A DNA stretch of 36,467 nt, taken from a virus. The notes under the pieces were generated by a model that saw only the letters and a program-made list of their open reading frames with translations, searched no databases and was not told the DNA's origin. The stretch spans positions 1 through 36,467 of the IMG/VR virus record IMGVR_UViG_3300043122_000178. One strand, written 5' to 3'. Within the stretch, counting starts at the first letter, position 1, and every line of letters starts with the position of its first letter. Of the stretch, positions 22,427 through 29,605 are shown piece after piece. A program made the position numbers and the translations under genes.

Positions 22427-22660
22427 TCACTTCCTTTTTATTTTAAAAACAACTTTATCCAACATATCTTTTCTTATATTTATGAAAGAAAAGATTACAA
22501 AAATTATAGCAAAAACCAAACCAAAACATCCAAAAAGTAAAAATACCAAACTATAAAGAATATCATTTATAGTTATTTCTTCCTTTCCTTCATAAAAACA
22601 ATATACAAATAAAATTGCGATACTTAAAATTCCACTAAAAATCCAAGTAAATAAAAGCAT
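22427..22660 (-). CDS. Two-helix membrane protein
   Basis: 77 residues from ATG 22660, overlapping the previous TAA. Two hydrophobic segments: FTWIFSGILSIAILFVYCFY (about 4-23) and LYSLVFLLFGCFGLVFAIIF (about 35-54), joined by an acidic loop and ending in a basic tail, KVVFKIKRK. Resembles small superinfection- or host-modifying membrane proteins in topology only. Confidence 0.6.
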   Translation of the reverse strand: MLLFTWIFSGILSIAILFVYCFYEGKEEITINDILYSLVFLLFGCFGLVFAIIFVIFSFINIRKDMLDKVVFKIKRK

Positions 22661-22827
22661 TAAAAATCACCATCCAATACAAAATCATTTATTTTATTAT
22701 CTACCATTATTTTAGTTTTTTCTTTTCCGTTTTCTCTTTGATACATAGCTAATTCTTTCAAATTTTCTTTCCTAGTTTTTCCATCTCCAAGAAAGGAGAG
22801 GAGGTAAAGAACCTCCCTAGCCTTCAT
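22660..22827 (-). CDS. 55-residue hypothetical protein
   Basis: ATG 22827 overlaps the ERF stop (TAATG). MKAREVLYLLSFLGDGKTRK, ENLKELAMYQRENGKEKTKI, MVDNKINDFVLDGDF. Codons 4-10 contain a hairpin (GGAGGT/ACCTCC) which might modulate translation. Its TAA overlaps the next ATG. No family was recognised. Confidence 0.55.
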   Translation of the reverse strand: MKAREVLYLLSFLGDGKTRKENLKELAMYQRENGKEKTKIMVDNKINDFVLDGDF

Positions 22828-23561
22828 TAGTTCCACCCTTCTTTAGTTGCAATTAATTCCAACATTTGTGTAGTTACGAATTTAAAACTGTCTAAATCTT
22901 TTCCAGACTTTTTATTATAAGCGTCTAAATAAGCTTTCTTTTTAGATTCACTCAAAGTATCAGTTTTAGCTATTAGTTGCGTTCTTGTAAGTTTTTTAGA
23001 TTCTTTTCCATGAGTATTTATCATATCCGGATCTGTTTTTCCATCGTCCATCATCAACATTAAACCATATAAATACTTAGTAGTGTATGTTATCATTGAG
23101 CCAGCAGATTGATATTCAACCATACCTTTTAACTTTTCAGATCTAGTGGTTACTGAAAAAGTTACTTTAGATCCATCTTCTGTATCATATACATCAAGAT
23201 AACAAGTATAAACATCTGTGCAAGTTTGCGTCTCTTCTATATCGTCAGAACCTATAGTTTCTTTATATTGTTCTTTAGTCCCTATAATCTCTTTTGTATT
23301 TTCATCTATACTAGGAACTATCATTTTATTTATAACACTTCCATCAGATCTCTCTTTGTAATGTGATAAGTGTTCTCCTTTTAGAACCTCTTGTCTGTAC
23401 ACAGTAACTATGCCTAACTCGTTCATAAGCATTTTAGAAGCGTTATATATATCATCTATCTGGTAATATTTATAGTTACCAAACTTATTCTCTCCATCTT
23501 TAGTTACTCCAACTTTAGTTCTTAACTCAGCTATCTTTTTTAATATTCCAAATTTATCCAT
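22827..23561 (-). CDS. erf: ERF-family single-strand annealing protein
   Basis: 244 residues from ATG 23561 (GGAGG). The N-terminal half has the ERF core: FGNYKYYQIDDIYNASKMLM, ELGIVTVYR, then CYLDVYDTEDGSKVTFSVTT and EYQSAGSMITYTTKYLYGLM, the aromatic-rich block of PF04404 proteins ('kg..qa.Gsa.TYarRY.l...l'). The C-terminal part is basic (KESKKLTRTQLIAKTD) and helical. ERF proteins form rings that anneal complementary single strands in phage recombination and genome circularisation. It matches the RecB-like nuclease and SSB in the same operon. Confidence 0.85.
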   Translation of the reverse strand: MDKFGILKKIAELRTKVGVTKDGENKFGNYKYYQIDDIYNASKMLMNELGIVTVYRQEVLKGEHLSHYKERSDGSVINKMIVPSIDENTKEIIGTKEQYKETIGSDDIEETQTCTDVYTCYLDVYDTEDGSKVTFSVTTRSEKLKGMVEYQSAGSMITYTTKYLYGLMLMMDDGKTDPDMINTHGKESKKLTRTQLIAKTDTLSESKKKAYLDAYNKKSGKDLDSFKFVTTQMLELIATKEGWN

Positions 23562-23579
23562 ATTAATTTTACCTCCATT

Positions 23580-23696
23580 TTATCCAAAAAAGTGTTCAAA
23601 CAATGCAACGATACAAACAAAAGAAATTGTAGGCAAATATATAGCCCAAAGTATATCTGTAACTATATTTAATTTATCTCTGAAGTTTTTAATCAT
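23580..23696 (-). CDS. 38-residue membrane protein
   Basis: ATG 23696 follows GAAGGTGGTG. MIKNFRDKLNIVTDILWAIY, LPTISFVCIVALFEHFFG, TAA. A basic N-terminus and one hydrophobic helix (about 12-34). It fills the gap between nrdJ and erf exactly. Function unknown. Confidence 0.5.
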   Translation of the reverse strand: MIKNFRDKLNIVTDILWAIYLPTISFVCIVALFEHFFG

Positions 23697-23711
23697 AATC
23701 ACCACCTTCAA

Positions 23712-25907
23712 TTAATCGCATTTACTATAACCACAATTACAACTATAGCAACCGCCAATAGGATTGAGAACATCTCCGCATTCTGGACACGTGAACTTAT
23801 TGTCCCTAATACGAACATCGAAATCAGAGTTATTATTTTTTTCTTTTCTTTTAACATCGACATAATCTCTTTCTTTTTTTGTATTTTCATTTTCATTCTC
23901 CTTTATAAAAGATTTTAAACTATTAACTATAGCAGTTGCACAATTTTTACCTTTTGCTAAATCATTACCTTTAGCTCTAGAACTTGTAAATGATGTGCAA
24001 GGCTGAGAACCAGAAAAGCTTTCAGCTAGATTATCCAAATCCCCACCAAGTTTTAAAAACTTAGACATAGATATAGCTAATGAATTTAAATTAGAATAAC
24101 AACCTCCGTTTCCTACAGCTATCGTATAGAAATCAATTATATTCTCTCCATCATAACCTATCATAAGTCTTATAACTCCACAACCTATTTTTATTTCTTT
24201 TTTGTGATAAGTTATTTCTCTTTCTATAACTTTATCTTCTTCTGTAATATCGTTTAATATCCCTTCTAACGATCCATCTCTATAAATTGTTATACCATTA
24301 AGGTTTTTCTTCCAAGCTTCCTTATATATATCCATAACGTCTTCTAATGTAGTTTCTTTAGGCAAGTTTATAGTCGAAGATATAGATAAATCTACATAAT
24401 CCTGCCACGCACTTTGAATTTCTATCCTATCTTTCCAATTTATATCATCACTTTCTATGCAGTAATCAGGAATAGCTTCGTCTATAACAAGTTCTTTTAC
24501 AGACTTGTGAAAAACTTTATATTTGAAGTCTTCTCCATGTAAAGTCTTTGTTGTTCTTTCATAATAATTTCTAAATACAGGTTCTATCCCACCGGACAAT
24601 CCTAACATAGTAGCTATTGATCCAGTAGGTGCTATAGATAAAAGACTTATATTTCTTAAACCATAGTCAAGAATATCTTGAGAATACATTTCTGAACCTA
24701 TTTTCTTAGCAACTCTTTCTTTAACACGAATTCTAGCAGAAATGTTATCAAGGAACTCACAGCAACCATTTTCTTTAGCTAATTCTATGCTTTCTTCTAA
24801 AGCTTTTACGAACATAAGTTTAGCTATTTTTTGTGAAAGAACTTTAGATGTTACACTTCCATAAGTTATCCTACACTTTATAAACATATCTGCTAATCCC
24901 ATTATACCTAGCCCTAGGTTTCTTTTTGTAATTACATTTTTTTGTTGTCCTTCTGTAGGTAATCTTTTAGTTCCATAATCTATAACGTTGTTTAAAGCTC
25001 TCACACCTATTTTAACTACAACAGAAAATCTATCGAAGTCGAACTCTCCGTCTTTTACAAAAGCACTCAGATTTATGCTACCGAGGTTACAGGCACTATC
25101 TTTATCACCGAAGAACTCTGAACAAGGGTTATTGCCAACTATCTTATATTCATCGTAACCTCCAAGCAAATGACTATTCAACATATTGTCCCAAAATAAT
25201 ATACCTGGTTCAGCAGAAGAATGTGCATTCTCCATAATCTTCTTGTATATCATAGGAGCGTCTACAAAATGTTCTATAACCTCTCCGGTATCTTCTACTA
25301 TAAAATCTTTTTTATATCCAACGCCTTTAAAAACATATTCCATAAATTCATCAGTCACTATAACAGAAAGATTGGCAGATGTTACAGAAGTATCTCCAAC
25401 CTTTTTTACATCTATGAAATCTATTATATCTGGATGTTCAACTGACATCATAGCCATGAGTGCTCCTCTTCTAGCACCTTGCGAAATAGTCTTCGTGAGT
25501 TGATTAAATAATTCTAAAAATCCAGAAAACCCATCAGACTTATAACCATTCTGTCCTATAACTTCAGAACCTTTTGGTCTTATCTTTGATAGATTTATTC
25601 CGCAACCTCCACCGGATTTATATGTTATAGCCATTTCTTTAAGCATTTCCATCATACCTAGAATGCTGTCTGGAACAAATCCCATAACAAAGCAGTTAGA
25701 TGTTGTGTTTTTATTTCCTGTATTATAGTTTGCCAATGTTCTTCCAGCAAACAAAAATTCTTTCTTCTTTATAGCTTTTCTAAGTTCTATATCTCCATCA
25801 CTTATTCTATTTAACCAACCTTCAAAATCTTCATCTTTCCACTTGTATTTCTTAGTCCAAATATCTATACCTAGCTTGTCTTCATCCAACCATTCTCTTA
25901 TATTCAA
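23712..25907 (-). CDS. nrdJ: Adenosylcobalamin-dependent ribonucleotide reductase (class II)
   Basis: 731 residues from TTG 25907 (GGAGG 7 nt upstream). Catalytic pattern: Cys72 (TTSNCFVMG), the thiyl-radical motif NPCSE (Asn260, Cys262, Glu264) and Cys273 in SACNLGSINLS. No radical site of class I or glycyl loop of class III is seen. The C-terminus has a TSCPB-like domain (GCGVIRLMIGYDGENIIDFY, NLAESFSGSQPCTSFTSSRA) and a Cys-rich tail, CPECGDVLNPIGGCYSCNCG, which re-reduces the active site. It makes deoxynucleotides with B12, without oxygen, fitting an anaerobic host. It is led by promoter copy 2. Confidence 0.93.
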   Translation of the reverse strand: MNIREWLDEDKLGIDIWTKKYKWKDEDFEGWLNRISDGDIELRKAIKKKEFLFAGRTLANYNTGNKNTTSNCFVMGFVPDSILGMMEMLKEMAITYKSGGGCGINLSKIRPKGSEVIGQNGYKSDGFSGFLELFNQLTKTISQGARRGALMAMMSVEHPDIIDFIDVKKVGDTSVTSANLSVIVTDEFMEYVFKGVGYKKDFIVEDTGEVIEHFVDAPMIYKKIMENAHSSAEPGILFWDNMLNSHLLGGYDEYKIVGNNPCSEFFGDKDSACNLGSINLSAFVKDGEFDFDRFSVVVKIGVRALNNVIDYGTKRLPTEGQQKNVITKRNLGLGIMGLADMFIKCRITYGSVTSKVLSQKIAKLMFVKALEESIELAKENGCCEFLDNISARIRVKERVAKKIGSEMYSQDILDYGLRNISLLSIAPTGSIATMLGLSGGIEPVFRNYYERTTKTLHGEDFKYKVFHKSVKELVIDEAIPDYCIESDDINWKDRIEIQSAWQDYVDLSISSTINLPKETTLEDVMDIYKEAWKKNLNGITIYRDGSLEGILNDITEEDKVIEREITYHKKEIKIGCGVIRLMIGYDGENIIDFYTIAVGNGGCYSNLNSLAISMSKFLKLGGDLDNLAESFSGSQPCTSFTSSRAKGNDLAKGKNCATAIVNSLKSFIKENENENTKKERDYVDVKRKEKNNNSDFDVRIRDNKFTCPECGDVLNPIGGCYSCNCGYSKCD

Positions 25908-25935
25908 TATAATACCTCCGTATTTTTTGGTTACA

Positions 25936-25949
25936 TATTATAACGTGTT
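25936..25949 (-). promoter_or_regulatory. Promoter element AACACGTTATAATA, copy 2
   Basis: Minus-strand copy, -10 TATAAT at 25942-25937, about 30 nt before the nrdJ start. No good TTGACA-type -35 lies 17 nt upstream (GAATAA instead). It probably drives nrdJ, erf and the genes beyond. Confidence 0.7.
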
Positions 25950-25959
25950 TTAATTAGAA

Positions 25960-26256
25960 TTATTCATCTTTTGCACAATTTATTTCTTCTTCAATAAATT
26001 TTTCTATATAAAACTCTAATTCTTCTTCTTTTTTTCTATTTTCTTTTTCTATTAATTTTTCAAACTTATTATCATCAAATTCTATTTTACGTCTTATCAA
26101 TTCTTTTCTAAACTTATCATAATCATGTATATGGAAGGCATTATTTTCATAATCAAAATGACCTCCAAACTCGTTCAAAGCACCTTCGTGAGACTTCGAT
26201 GTCGAAGACATAATAATAAACAAAGTTGTTATATTAAAAAAATTTCTTCTAAACAT
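25960..26256 (-). CDS. YHYH-motif-like protein with N-terminal signal/anchor
   Basis: 98 residues from ATG 26256; GAAGG lies 13 nt upstream, so initiation may be weak. A basic, hydrophobic N-terminus (FRRNFFNITTLFIIMSSTSK) looks like a signal peptide or anchor. It is followed by SHEGALNEFGGHF..NNAFHIHDY, which recalls the 'GRTDxxGGHxNrktGxYHyH' metal-binding module of small secreted proteins. The remainder is a charged coiled coil (KLIEKENRKKEEELEFYIEK). Possibly exported; role unknown. Confidence 0.5.
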   Translation of the reverse strand: MFRRNFFNITTLFIIMSSTSKSHEGALNEFGGHFDYENNAFHIHDYDKFRKELIRRKIEFDDNKFEKLIEKENRKKEEELEFYIEKFIEEEINCAKDE

Positions 26257-26488
26257 ACTTTTTAAACAACCTTCCTTCTTCTAACAAAGAATAAACAACT
26301 TCTTTATGATCTTCTCTAGCTATACCAGAGCAGAATCCAACTTTAGCTATTATTTCTCTGCAATTGCAATCTCTTTTTTCATTCAAGAAATAACATCCGT
26401 TACACACATCTGCAACAGAAACTCCTTTACAAATAAAAGTATTTCCTTCAAATTCAAATATTTCTCCTATCTTTTTTATAACAATCAC
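26249..26488 (-). CDS. Cys-rich small phage protein
   Basis: 79 residues if started at GTG 26488, which lies inside the AAGGGGTG ribosome site. An ATA at 26479 sits 8 nt after GGGG and gives the more natural KKIGEIFEFEGNTF. The protein has the pattern CNGCYFLNEKRDCNCREI..GFCSGIAREDHKEVVYS. This is the 'C.gC.F.....C......C.g..R.D.k.ViF' signature of many small phage/anaerobe proteins, presumably zinc-binding. A related protein is encoded at 27780-28046. Confidence 0.6.
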   Translation of the reverse strand: MIVIKKIGEIFEFEGNTFICKGVSVADVCNGCYFLNEKRDCNCREIIAKVGFCSGIAREDHKEVVYSLLEEGRLFKKYV

Positions 26489-26748
26489 CCCTTTTTTATA
26501 TTACATAAATCTATCTCCGCACTAAACTTGCTTACACGATCTCCACAAATGTCGCAATACCCCAAGTCTTCATATTCACCGATATTCTCTACAATATTCG
26601 AAAGTGTCGAAAACAAATCATAATCATCTAATGAGTCGATTATATTATGCAATATTTCTACCTTTTCTTCATTAGTATAATCAGAAAATTCTTTTCCATC
26701 TACTTCAAGACTATCTACAACACAACCGTTAACACTAACTATTTTCAT
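26485..26748 (-). CDS. Hypothetical protein with a C-terminal CxxC
   Basis: 87 residues from ATG 26748 (GGAGAG). MKIVSVNGCVVDSLEVDGKE, a helix EEKVEILHNIIDSLDDYDLF, then DLGYCDICGDRVSKF..IDLC, a small zinc-ribbon-like end. Its TGA overlaps the next gene's ribosome site. No family was recognised. Confidence 0.6.
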   Translation of the reverse strand: MKIVSVNGCVVDSLEVDGKEFSDYTNEEKVEILHNIIDSLDDYDLFSTLSNIVENIGEYEDLGYCDICGDRVSKFSAEIDLCNIKKG

Positions 26749-26771
26749 TTTTCTCTCCTTTAATTACAAAT

Positions 26772-27005
26772 TTATTGTTTTAAAATACTACACCCTTTGT
26801 CGACAATTGAAAACATCCAGTAACAACTATTCTTTTTATAAGTTGTACCGATAGAACTACCTCTGTGTAGATATTTATTTTGTTCATCAAATTTAACAAG
26901 CATTGCAAACTCATCTTCCATAAAAACTACAGTACCTTTTCCGAATCTATAATTTATAACTCTATCTCCTACTTCAAAAATATATAATCCATTACTTTTT
27001 TTCAT
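26772..27005 (-). CDS. Small SH3/KOW-like protein
   Basis: 77 residues from ATG 27005 (GGAG). IFEVGDRVINYRFGKGTVVF followed by EFAMLVKFDEQ matches the 'vGDrV....G.GtV......vkFd' barrel seen in KOW, CarD-N and UvrD-tail domains. The rest is aromatic. Possibly binds nucleic acid or RNA polymerase; this is inference from fold pattern only. Confidence 0.55.
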   Translation of the reverse strand: MKKSNGLYIFEVGDRVINYRFGKGTVVFMEDEFAMLVKFDEQNKYLHRGSSIGTTYKKNSCYWMFSIVDKGCSILKQ

Positions 27006-27040
27006 AATTATTGCTCCTAATTGTTTATAAAGCTCTGACT

Positions 27041-27244
27041 TTATTTTATTTCAAATAATTTTTTTCTTAACTCTTGATTGCATTTTACTTTTACAATACT
27101 ATTTTTATTGCACTTTTTTATATTACCATTTTTATATAAAACTTTAACACTATCACCATTTATACCTAGAAACAACCCATATTTAAGCGGATTGTCATCA
27201 CTAGCATAAATCAGTTCTATCAAATCAAATTTTTGAATTACCAT
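27041..27244 (-). CDS. Small beta-barrel-like protein
   Basis: 67 residues from ATG 27244 (GGAGAGTG). IQKFDLIELIYASDDNPLKY, GLFLGINGDSVKVLYKNGNI, then a basic helix NQELRKKLFEIK. The layout resembles the SH3-like proteins at 26772 and 34138. No firm family. Confidence 0.5.
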   Translation of the reverse strand: MVIQKFDLIELIYASDDNPLKYGLFLGINGDSVKVLYKNGNIKKCNKNSIVKVKCNQELRKKLFEIK

Positions 27245-27252
27245 GTCACACT

Positions 27253-27298
27253 CTCCTTATAAATTCATTAATTGTTGCAAATTCCAAAATTTATTCAG
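27253..27298. repeat. Intergenic repeat, copy 1
   Basis: Contains CTCCTTATAAATTC (27253-27266) and the 20-mer AAATTCCAAAATTTATTCAG (27279-27298). Both blocks recur at 27574-27601, where an 18-nt middle segment between two AAATTC direct repeats is missing. Confidence 0.75.
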
Positions 27299-27563
27299 TT
27301 TTTGTTAACCAACCACCACCAATGGCATTTTCAACATTAATCTCACTTCTACACTTCTCACAATATCCATTGTTTAATTTATATAGTTTATACGCTGTAT
27401 AAATACTAACATAAGTTTTATGAAGGCAAAAAGGGCATTGGAAGCTATAATCTGTATTGATGGGTTCTTCGATACGATTGCCATGTTTATCTATTATGTA
27501 GTTTCTAAGGATATTATTTTTCTCTGCAAAATTCATCTCCTTCTGGAAATCTTTTACTGTCAT
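27291..27563 (-). CDS. Zinc-ribbon protein
   Basis: 90 residues from ATG 27563, placed by GGAGTGGAGG; a longer frame from 27590 lacks a site. MTVKDFQKEMNFAEKNNILR, then FQCPFCLHKTYVSIY and NNGYCEKCRSEI, a four-Cys zinc ribbon. It ends GGGWLTKTE. The gene is flanked by the two copies of the intergenic repeat, as if it were inserted or duplicated as a cassette. Confidence 0.6.
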   Translation of the reverse strand: MTVKDFQKEMNFAEKNNILRNYIIDKHGNRIEEPINTDYSFQCPFCLHKTYVSIYTAYKLYKLNNGYCEKCRSEINVENAIGGGWLTKTE

Positions 27564-27573
27564 ATAGCCTCCA

Positions 27574-27601
27574 CTCCTTATAAATTCCAAAATTTATTCA
27601 G
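27574..27601. repeat. Intergenic repeat, copy 2 (shorter)
   Basis: CTCCTTATAAATTCCAAAAT and following, sharing both blocks of copy 1 but shorter by 18 nt. Each copy spans the last codons of one gene and the ribosome site of the next. Confidence 0.75.
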
Positions 27602-27767
27602 ATTTACTATAAATGTATTTATATTTTATTTTTCCACACCTACTACATTTCCAATAATAAACCCTGTGATATTTAGGCACATTATCACCGAGTTTACAAT
27701 GCTTTTCCCAACATACATAGTATGGTTCATAATTGTGTATACAAAATAACGCACTTAAATAATTCAT
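27594..27767 (-). CDS. 57-residue Cys/His protein
   Basis: ATG 27767 follows AAGGAG. MNYLSALFCIHNYEPYYVCW, EKHCKLGDNVPKYHRVYYWK, CSRCGKIKYKYIYSKSE, TAA. Cys-His-Cys and CxxC positions indicate a zinc-ribbon-like fold found in small phage proteins. Its last codons lie in the intergenic repeat shared with the following gene. Confidence 0.6.
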   Translation of the reverse strand: MNYLSALFCIHNYEPYYVCWEKHCKLGDNVPKYHRVYYWKCSRCGKIKYKYIYSKSE

Positions 27768-27779
27768 TCTCAACTCCTT

Positions 27780-28046
27780 CTATATTTTCAAAAACAAATT
27801 ATTATTACTTTTAACAAAAACAAAATCCCTTTCGTCTTTTCTATCGCCAGAACTACAATCACCTAAATGGTTGTAAGAATCCATACAGTTACAAAAATCA
27901 TTACTAAACTCACAACCAGCACAATCTAGTTTTTCTTCATAAATTTCATGCAAAATATAACATTCCCCATTGAACATTCTTTTTTCACCTAACACCATAT
28001 TTTCTACTGATTTTCTTAATTCCTCTTTCAAAAATTCTTCTTTCAT
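27780..28046 (-). CDS. Cys-rich small phage protein, paralogue of 26249-26488
   Basis: 88 residues from ATG 28046 (AAAAGGAGG). Helical start MKEEFLKEELRKSVENMVLG, then DCAGCEFSNDFCNCMDSYNH and GDCSSGDRKDERDFVFVK, the same C..C.F....C.C....C...R.D...V.F pattern as the upstream paralogue. Its first 62 nt overlap the C-terminal codons of the lysozyme gene, which also hold its ribosome site. Confidence 0.65.
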   Translation of the reverse strand: MKEEFLKEELRKSVENMVLGEKRMFNGECYILHEIYEEKLDCAGCEFSNDFCNCMDSYNHLGDCSSGDRKDERDFVFVKSNNNLFLKI

Positions 28047-28506
28047 CGCACCTCCTTTTAAAAAGTCCTTTTGATTTTCTTTTTCCTACATAAACCCATT
28101 TGTTAAACTCCTTAGAAGCTCCTATATAATCTCCACTATTTAACTTTTTTAGCAATGTGCTTCTCTTTAACGATCCTGCACCGAGATTGTATGTAAAACT
28201 AACTAATGCGACATTTATACTTTTGTTTGTTTCAACAATAACCATTTCATCTACAATTTTTTTGTAATATTTCAAATCTTTTTCAAAAATTATATCTGCT
28301 TGTTTTACAGTTATTTTATCTCCTAACTTTACACCTTCTGTATGTCCATATCCTATAGTTAAAACACCTGCGTCATCATAATAAGCTTGTGTTCTTATTC
28401 CTTCAAATTTCTTTATTACATCAAAACTATCTTCTTCTTGAGAACAGGCTACAGAAAAAGCACACAAGAAAGTTATAAAAATTTTCTTAATTTTAATCGT
28501 AATCAC
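27985..28506 (-). CDS. GH24 lysozyme with lipoprotein-type signal
   Basis: 173 residues if GTG 28506 is used. That GTG is only 1 nt from GGAG; ACG 28500 or ATT 28497 sit at better spacing. The signal KIKKIFITFLCAFSVAC ends in a lipobox (SVAC, Cys21). The catalytic triad is Glu35 (KKFEGIRTQ), Asp44 (AYYDDAG) and Thr50 (LTIGYGH), with family motifs ALVSFTYNLGAGSLKRSTLL and GLFKRRCDER. It is secreted by its own signal and perhaps tethered. It is transcribed with early/middle genes, far from the lysis cassette, so it may act in wall remodelling, superinfection or host modification rather than final lysis. Long overlap with the next gene. Confidence 0.85.
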   Translation of the reverse strand: MITIKIKKIFITFLCAFSVACSQEEDSFDVIKKFEGIRTQAYYDDAGVLTIGYGHTEGVKLGDKITVKQADIIFEKDLKYYKKIVDEMVIVETNKSINVALVSFTYNLGAGSLKRSTLLKKLNSGDYIGASKEFNKWVYVGKRKSKGLFKRRCDERRIFERGIKKISRKYGVR

Positions 28507-28516
28507 TCTCCTTTTT

Positions 28517-28777
28517 TTATCCCTCTTCTATCTCATGCATAACTTCTGGAAAATATTTCTCTACGCTACAAGCAGAATACAATTTAGTTATTTCTAAAGC
28601 TTTTCCATATCCACATTCAACGGCAGAAAAATCTCCTCTAGGCATATATAATTCTTCAATAAAATAATTCTTCTTTTTTGTTACGTATAATGTATATTGA
28701 TAAGAACCTTTACAAAATCTAGCAATCAACTCCGCAGTATCTGTATTATAACTCTTGTTTCCTAATATATACCTCAT
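28517..28777 (-). CDS. Hypothetical protein
   Basis: 86 residues from ATG 28777 (GAGG). MRYILGNKSYNTDTAELIAR, YQYTLYVTKKKNYFIEELYM, PRGDFSAVECGYGKALEITK. The 'Y.Ld..TAe.ia......' start followed by 'LY.Tkk..yFl' resembles a widespread small phage/plasmid protein family of unknown function. It lies between a stem-loop and the lysozyme gene. Confidence 0.6.
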   Translation of the reverse strand: MRYILGNKSYNTDTAELIARFCKGSYQYTLYVTKKKNYFIEELYMPRGDFSAVECGYGKALEITKLYSACSVEKYFPEVMHEIEEG

Positions 28778-28800
28778 AAAAAACCTCTATAAAATTATTT

Positions 28801-28822
28801 TAGGGGTCAATTAAGACCCCTA
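28801..28822. terminator. Perfect 8-bp stem-loop
   Basis: TAGGGGTC-AATTAA-GACCCCTA, followed on the minus strand by AAAATAATTTTAT. It ends the segment 28832-29839 and precedes the 28777 gene. The U-tract is imperfect, so termination may be partial. Confidence 0.55.
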
Positions 28823-28831
28823 TTTAATAAA

Positions 28832-29020
28832 CTATTTAGTTGTTAGTTTGTCATTTATATCCATTAGATATTTCAATCATACAGCATTCATAGGGCTTGA
28901 TCCATTAGAATCATTTCCCGAGATAACTATTCCTGGAACATTAGCTTTAGATAATTCTTTAGCTACTCCTATTTTAGTTTTCATACTATTTTTAAGGGCT
29001 ATAAAGCCATTTTTTCTCAC
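28832..29020 (-). pseudogene. Possible gene remnant with in-frame TGA
   Basis: From GTG 29020, sharing its G with the upstream TAG, the frame reads RKNGFIALKNSMKTKIGVAK, ELSKANVPGIVISGNDSNGS, SPMNAV. It then meets TGA (28877-28879) and continues LKYLMDINDKLTTK to TAG (28832-28834). No ribosome site precedes it. Composition is protein-like, but no family is recognised. It may be a decayed gene, a cut-off C-terminus of the upstream gene, or non-coding. Confidence 0.3.
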
Positions 29021-29604
29021 TATTTTTTAAGAAATATTTCTTTCAAAAATCTTTCTTCGAATTCTTTTTCAGTTTCGCTATATCCGTCGACAATATCACT
29101 AACAGTCATAACTTGGAAAATGACTACATTTATTGCGTTTTTAATTTTTCCTAAATAATGTTCTATACATCTTTTTTCAATACTACCTTCAAGTTTATTT
29201 AAATGTAATTTTGTAACATTAAAAACATCACAAAGTTCTTCTATACAATCTATATAATAAGACCTGTCAAGATGTCTGTTTCCGTATTTCTTTCCGAAAT
29301 GATCCAACCTAGAACTACATAATTTTTCGAATTCTTCAATAGTTAAAGGATTTATGTCAACTTTTTTAATCTCTTCTATTTCAAACTTTTTTTCAAAGAA
29401 ATCGTTAGCAAATCTAAACTTAAATTTATCAAAACCTTTTCTTTTTATTTCAGTAAAGTTTTCAGAAATTATATCAACCTCTTTTCCATGGAAATTTTCC
29501 ATAAAATACAAATAATCTTTAACACCGTTATATTCATTAAATGGTATAAAAACACTAAAAACATTAACATTTGTAACGTCTTTTAATTTTATTATAGCTC
29601 TCAT
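29020..29604 (-). CDS. Hypothetical protein
   Basis: 194 residues from ATG 29604 (AAGGAG). MRAIIKLKDVTNVNVFSVFI, a beta/alpha N-terminal half, then a helical half with SSRLDHFGKKYGNRHLDRSY, YIDCIEELCDVFNVTKLHLN and KNAINVVIFQVMTVSDIVDG. No known family was recognised. Co-transcribed with the small gene at 29606-29839 under promoter copy 3. Confidence 0.6.
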   Translation of the reverse strand: MRAIIKLKDVTNVNVFSVFIPFNEYNGVKDYLYFMENFHGKEVDIISENFTEIKRKGFDKFKFRFANDFFEKKFEIEEIKKVDINPLTIEEFEKLCSSRLDHFGKKYGNRHLDRSYYIDCIEELCDVFNVTKLHLNKLEGSIEKRCIEHYLGKIKNAINVVIFQVMTVSDIVDGYSETEKEFEERFLKEIFLKK

Positions 29605-29605
29605 T

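Noticed and set aside
22785-22822. Hairpin GGAGGT/ACCTCC as regulatory element
   Set aside because: Falls in codons of the 55-residue protein; only 6 bp, so a regulatory role cannot be supported beyond a note.
23708-23896. Minus-strand frame with a hydrophobic end inside nrdJ
   Set aside because: It lies wholly in another frame of the nrdJ C-terminus, which is needed for the conserved Cys-rich tail.
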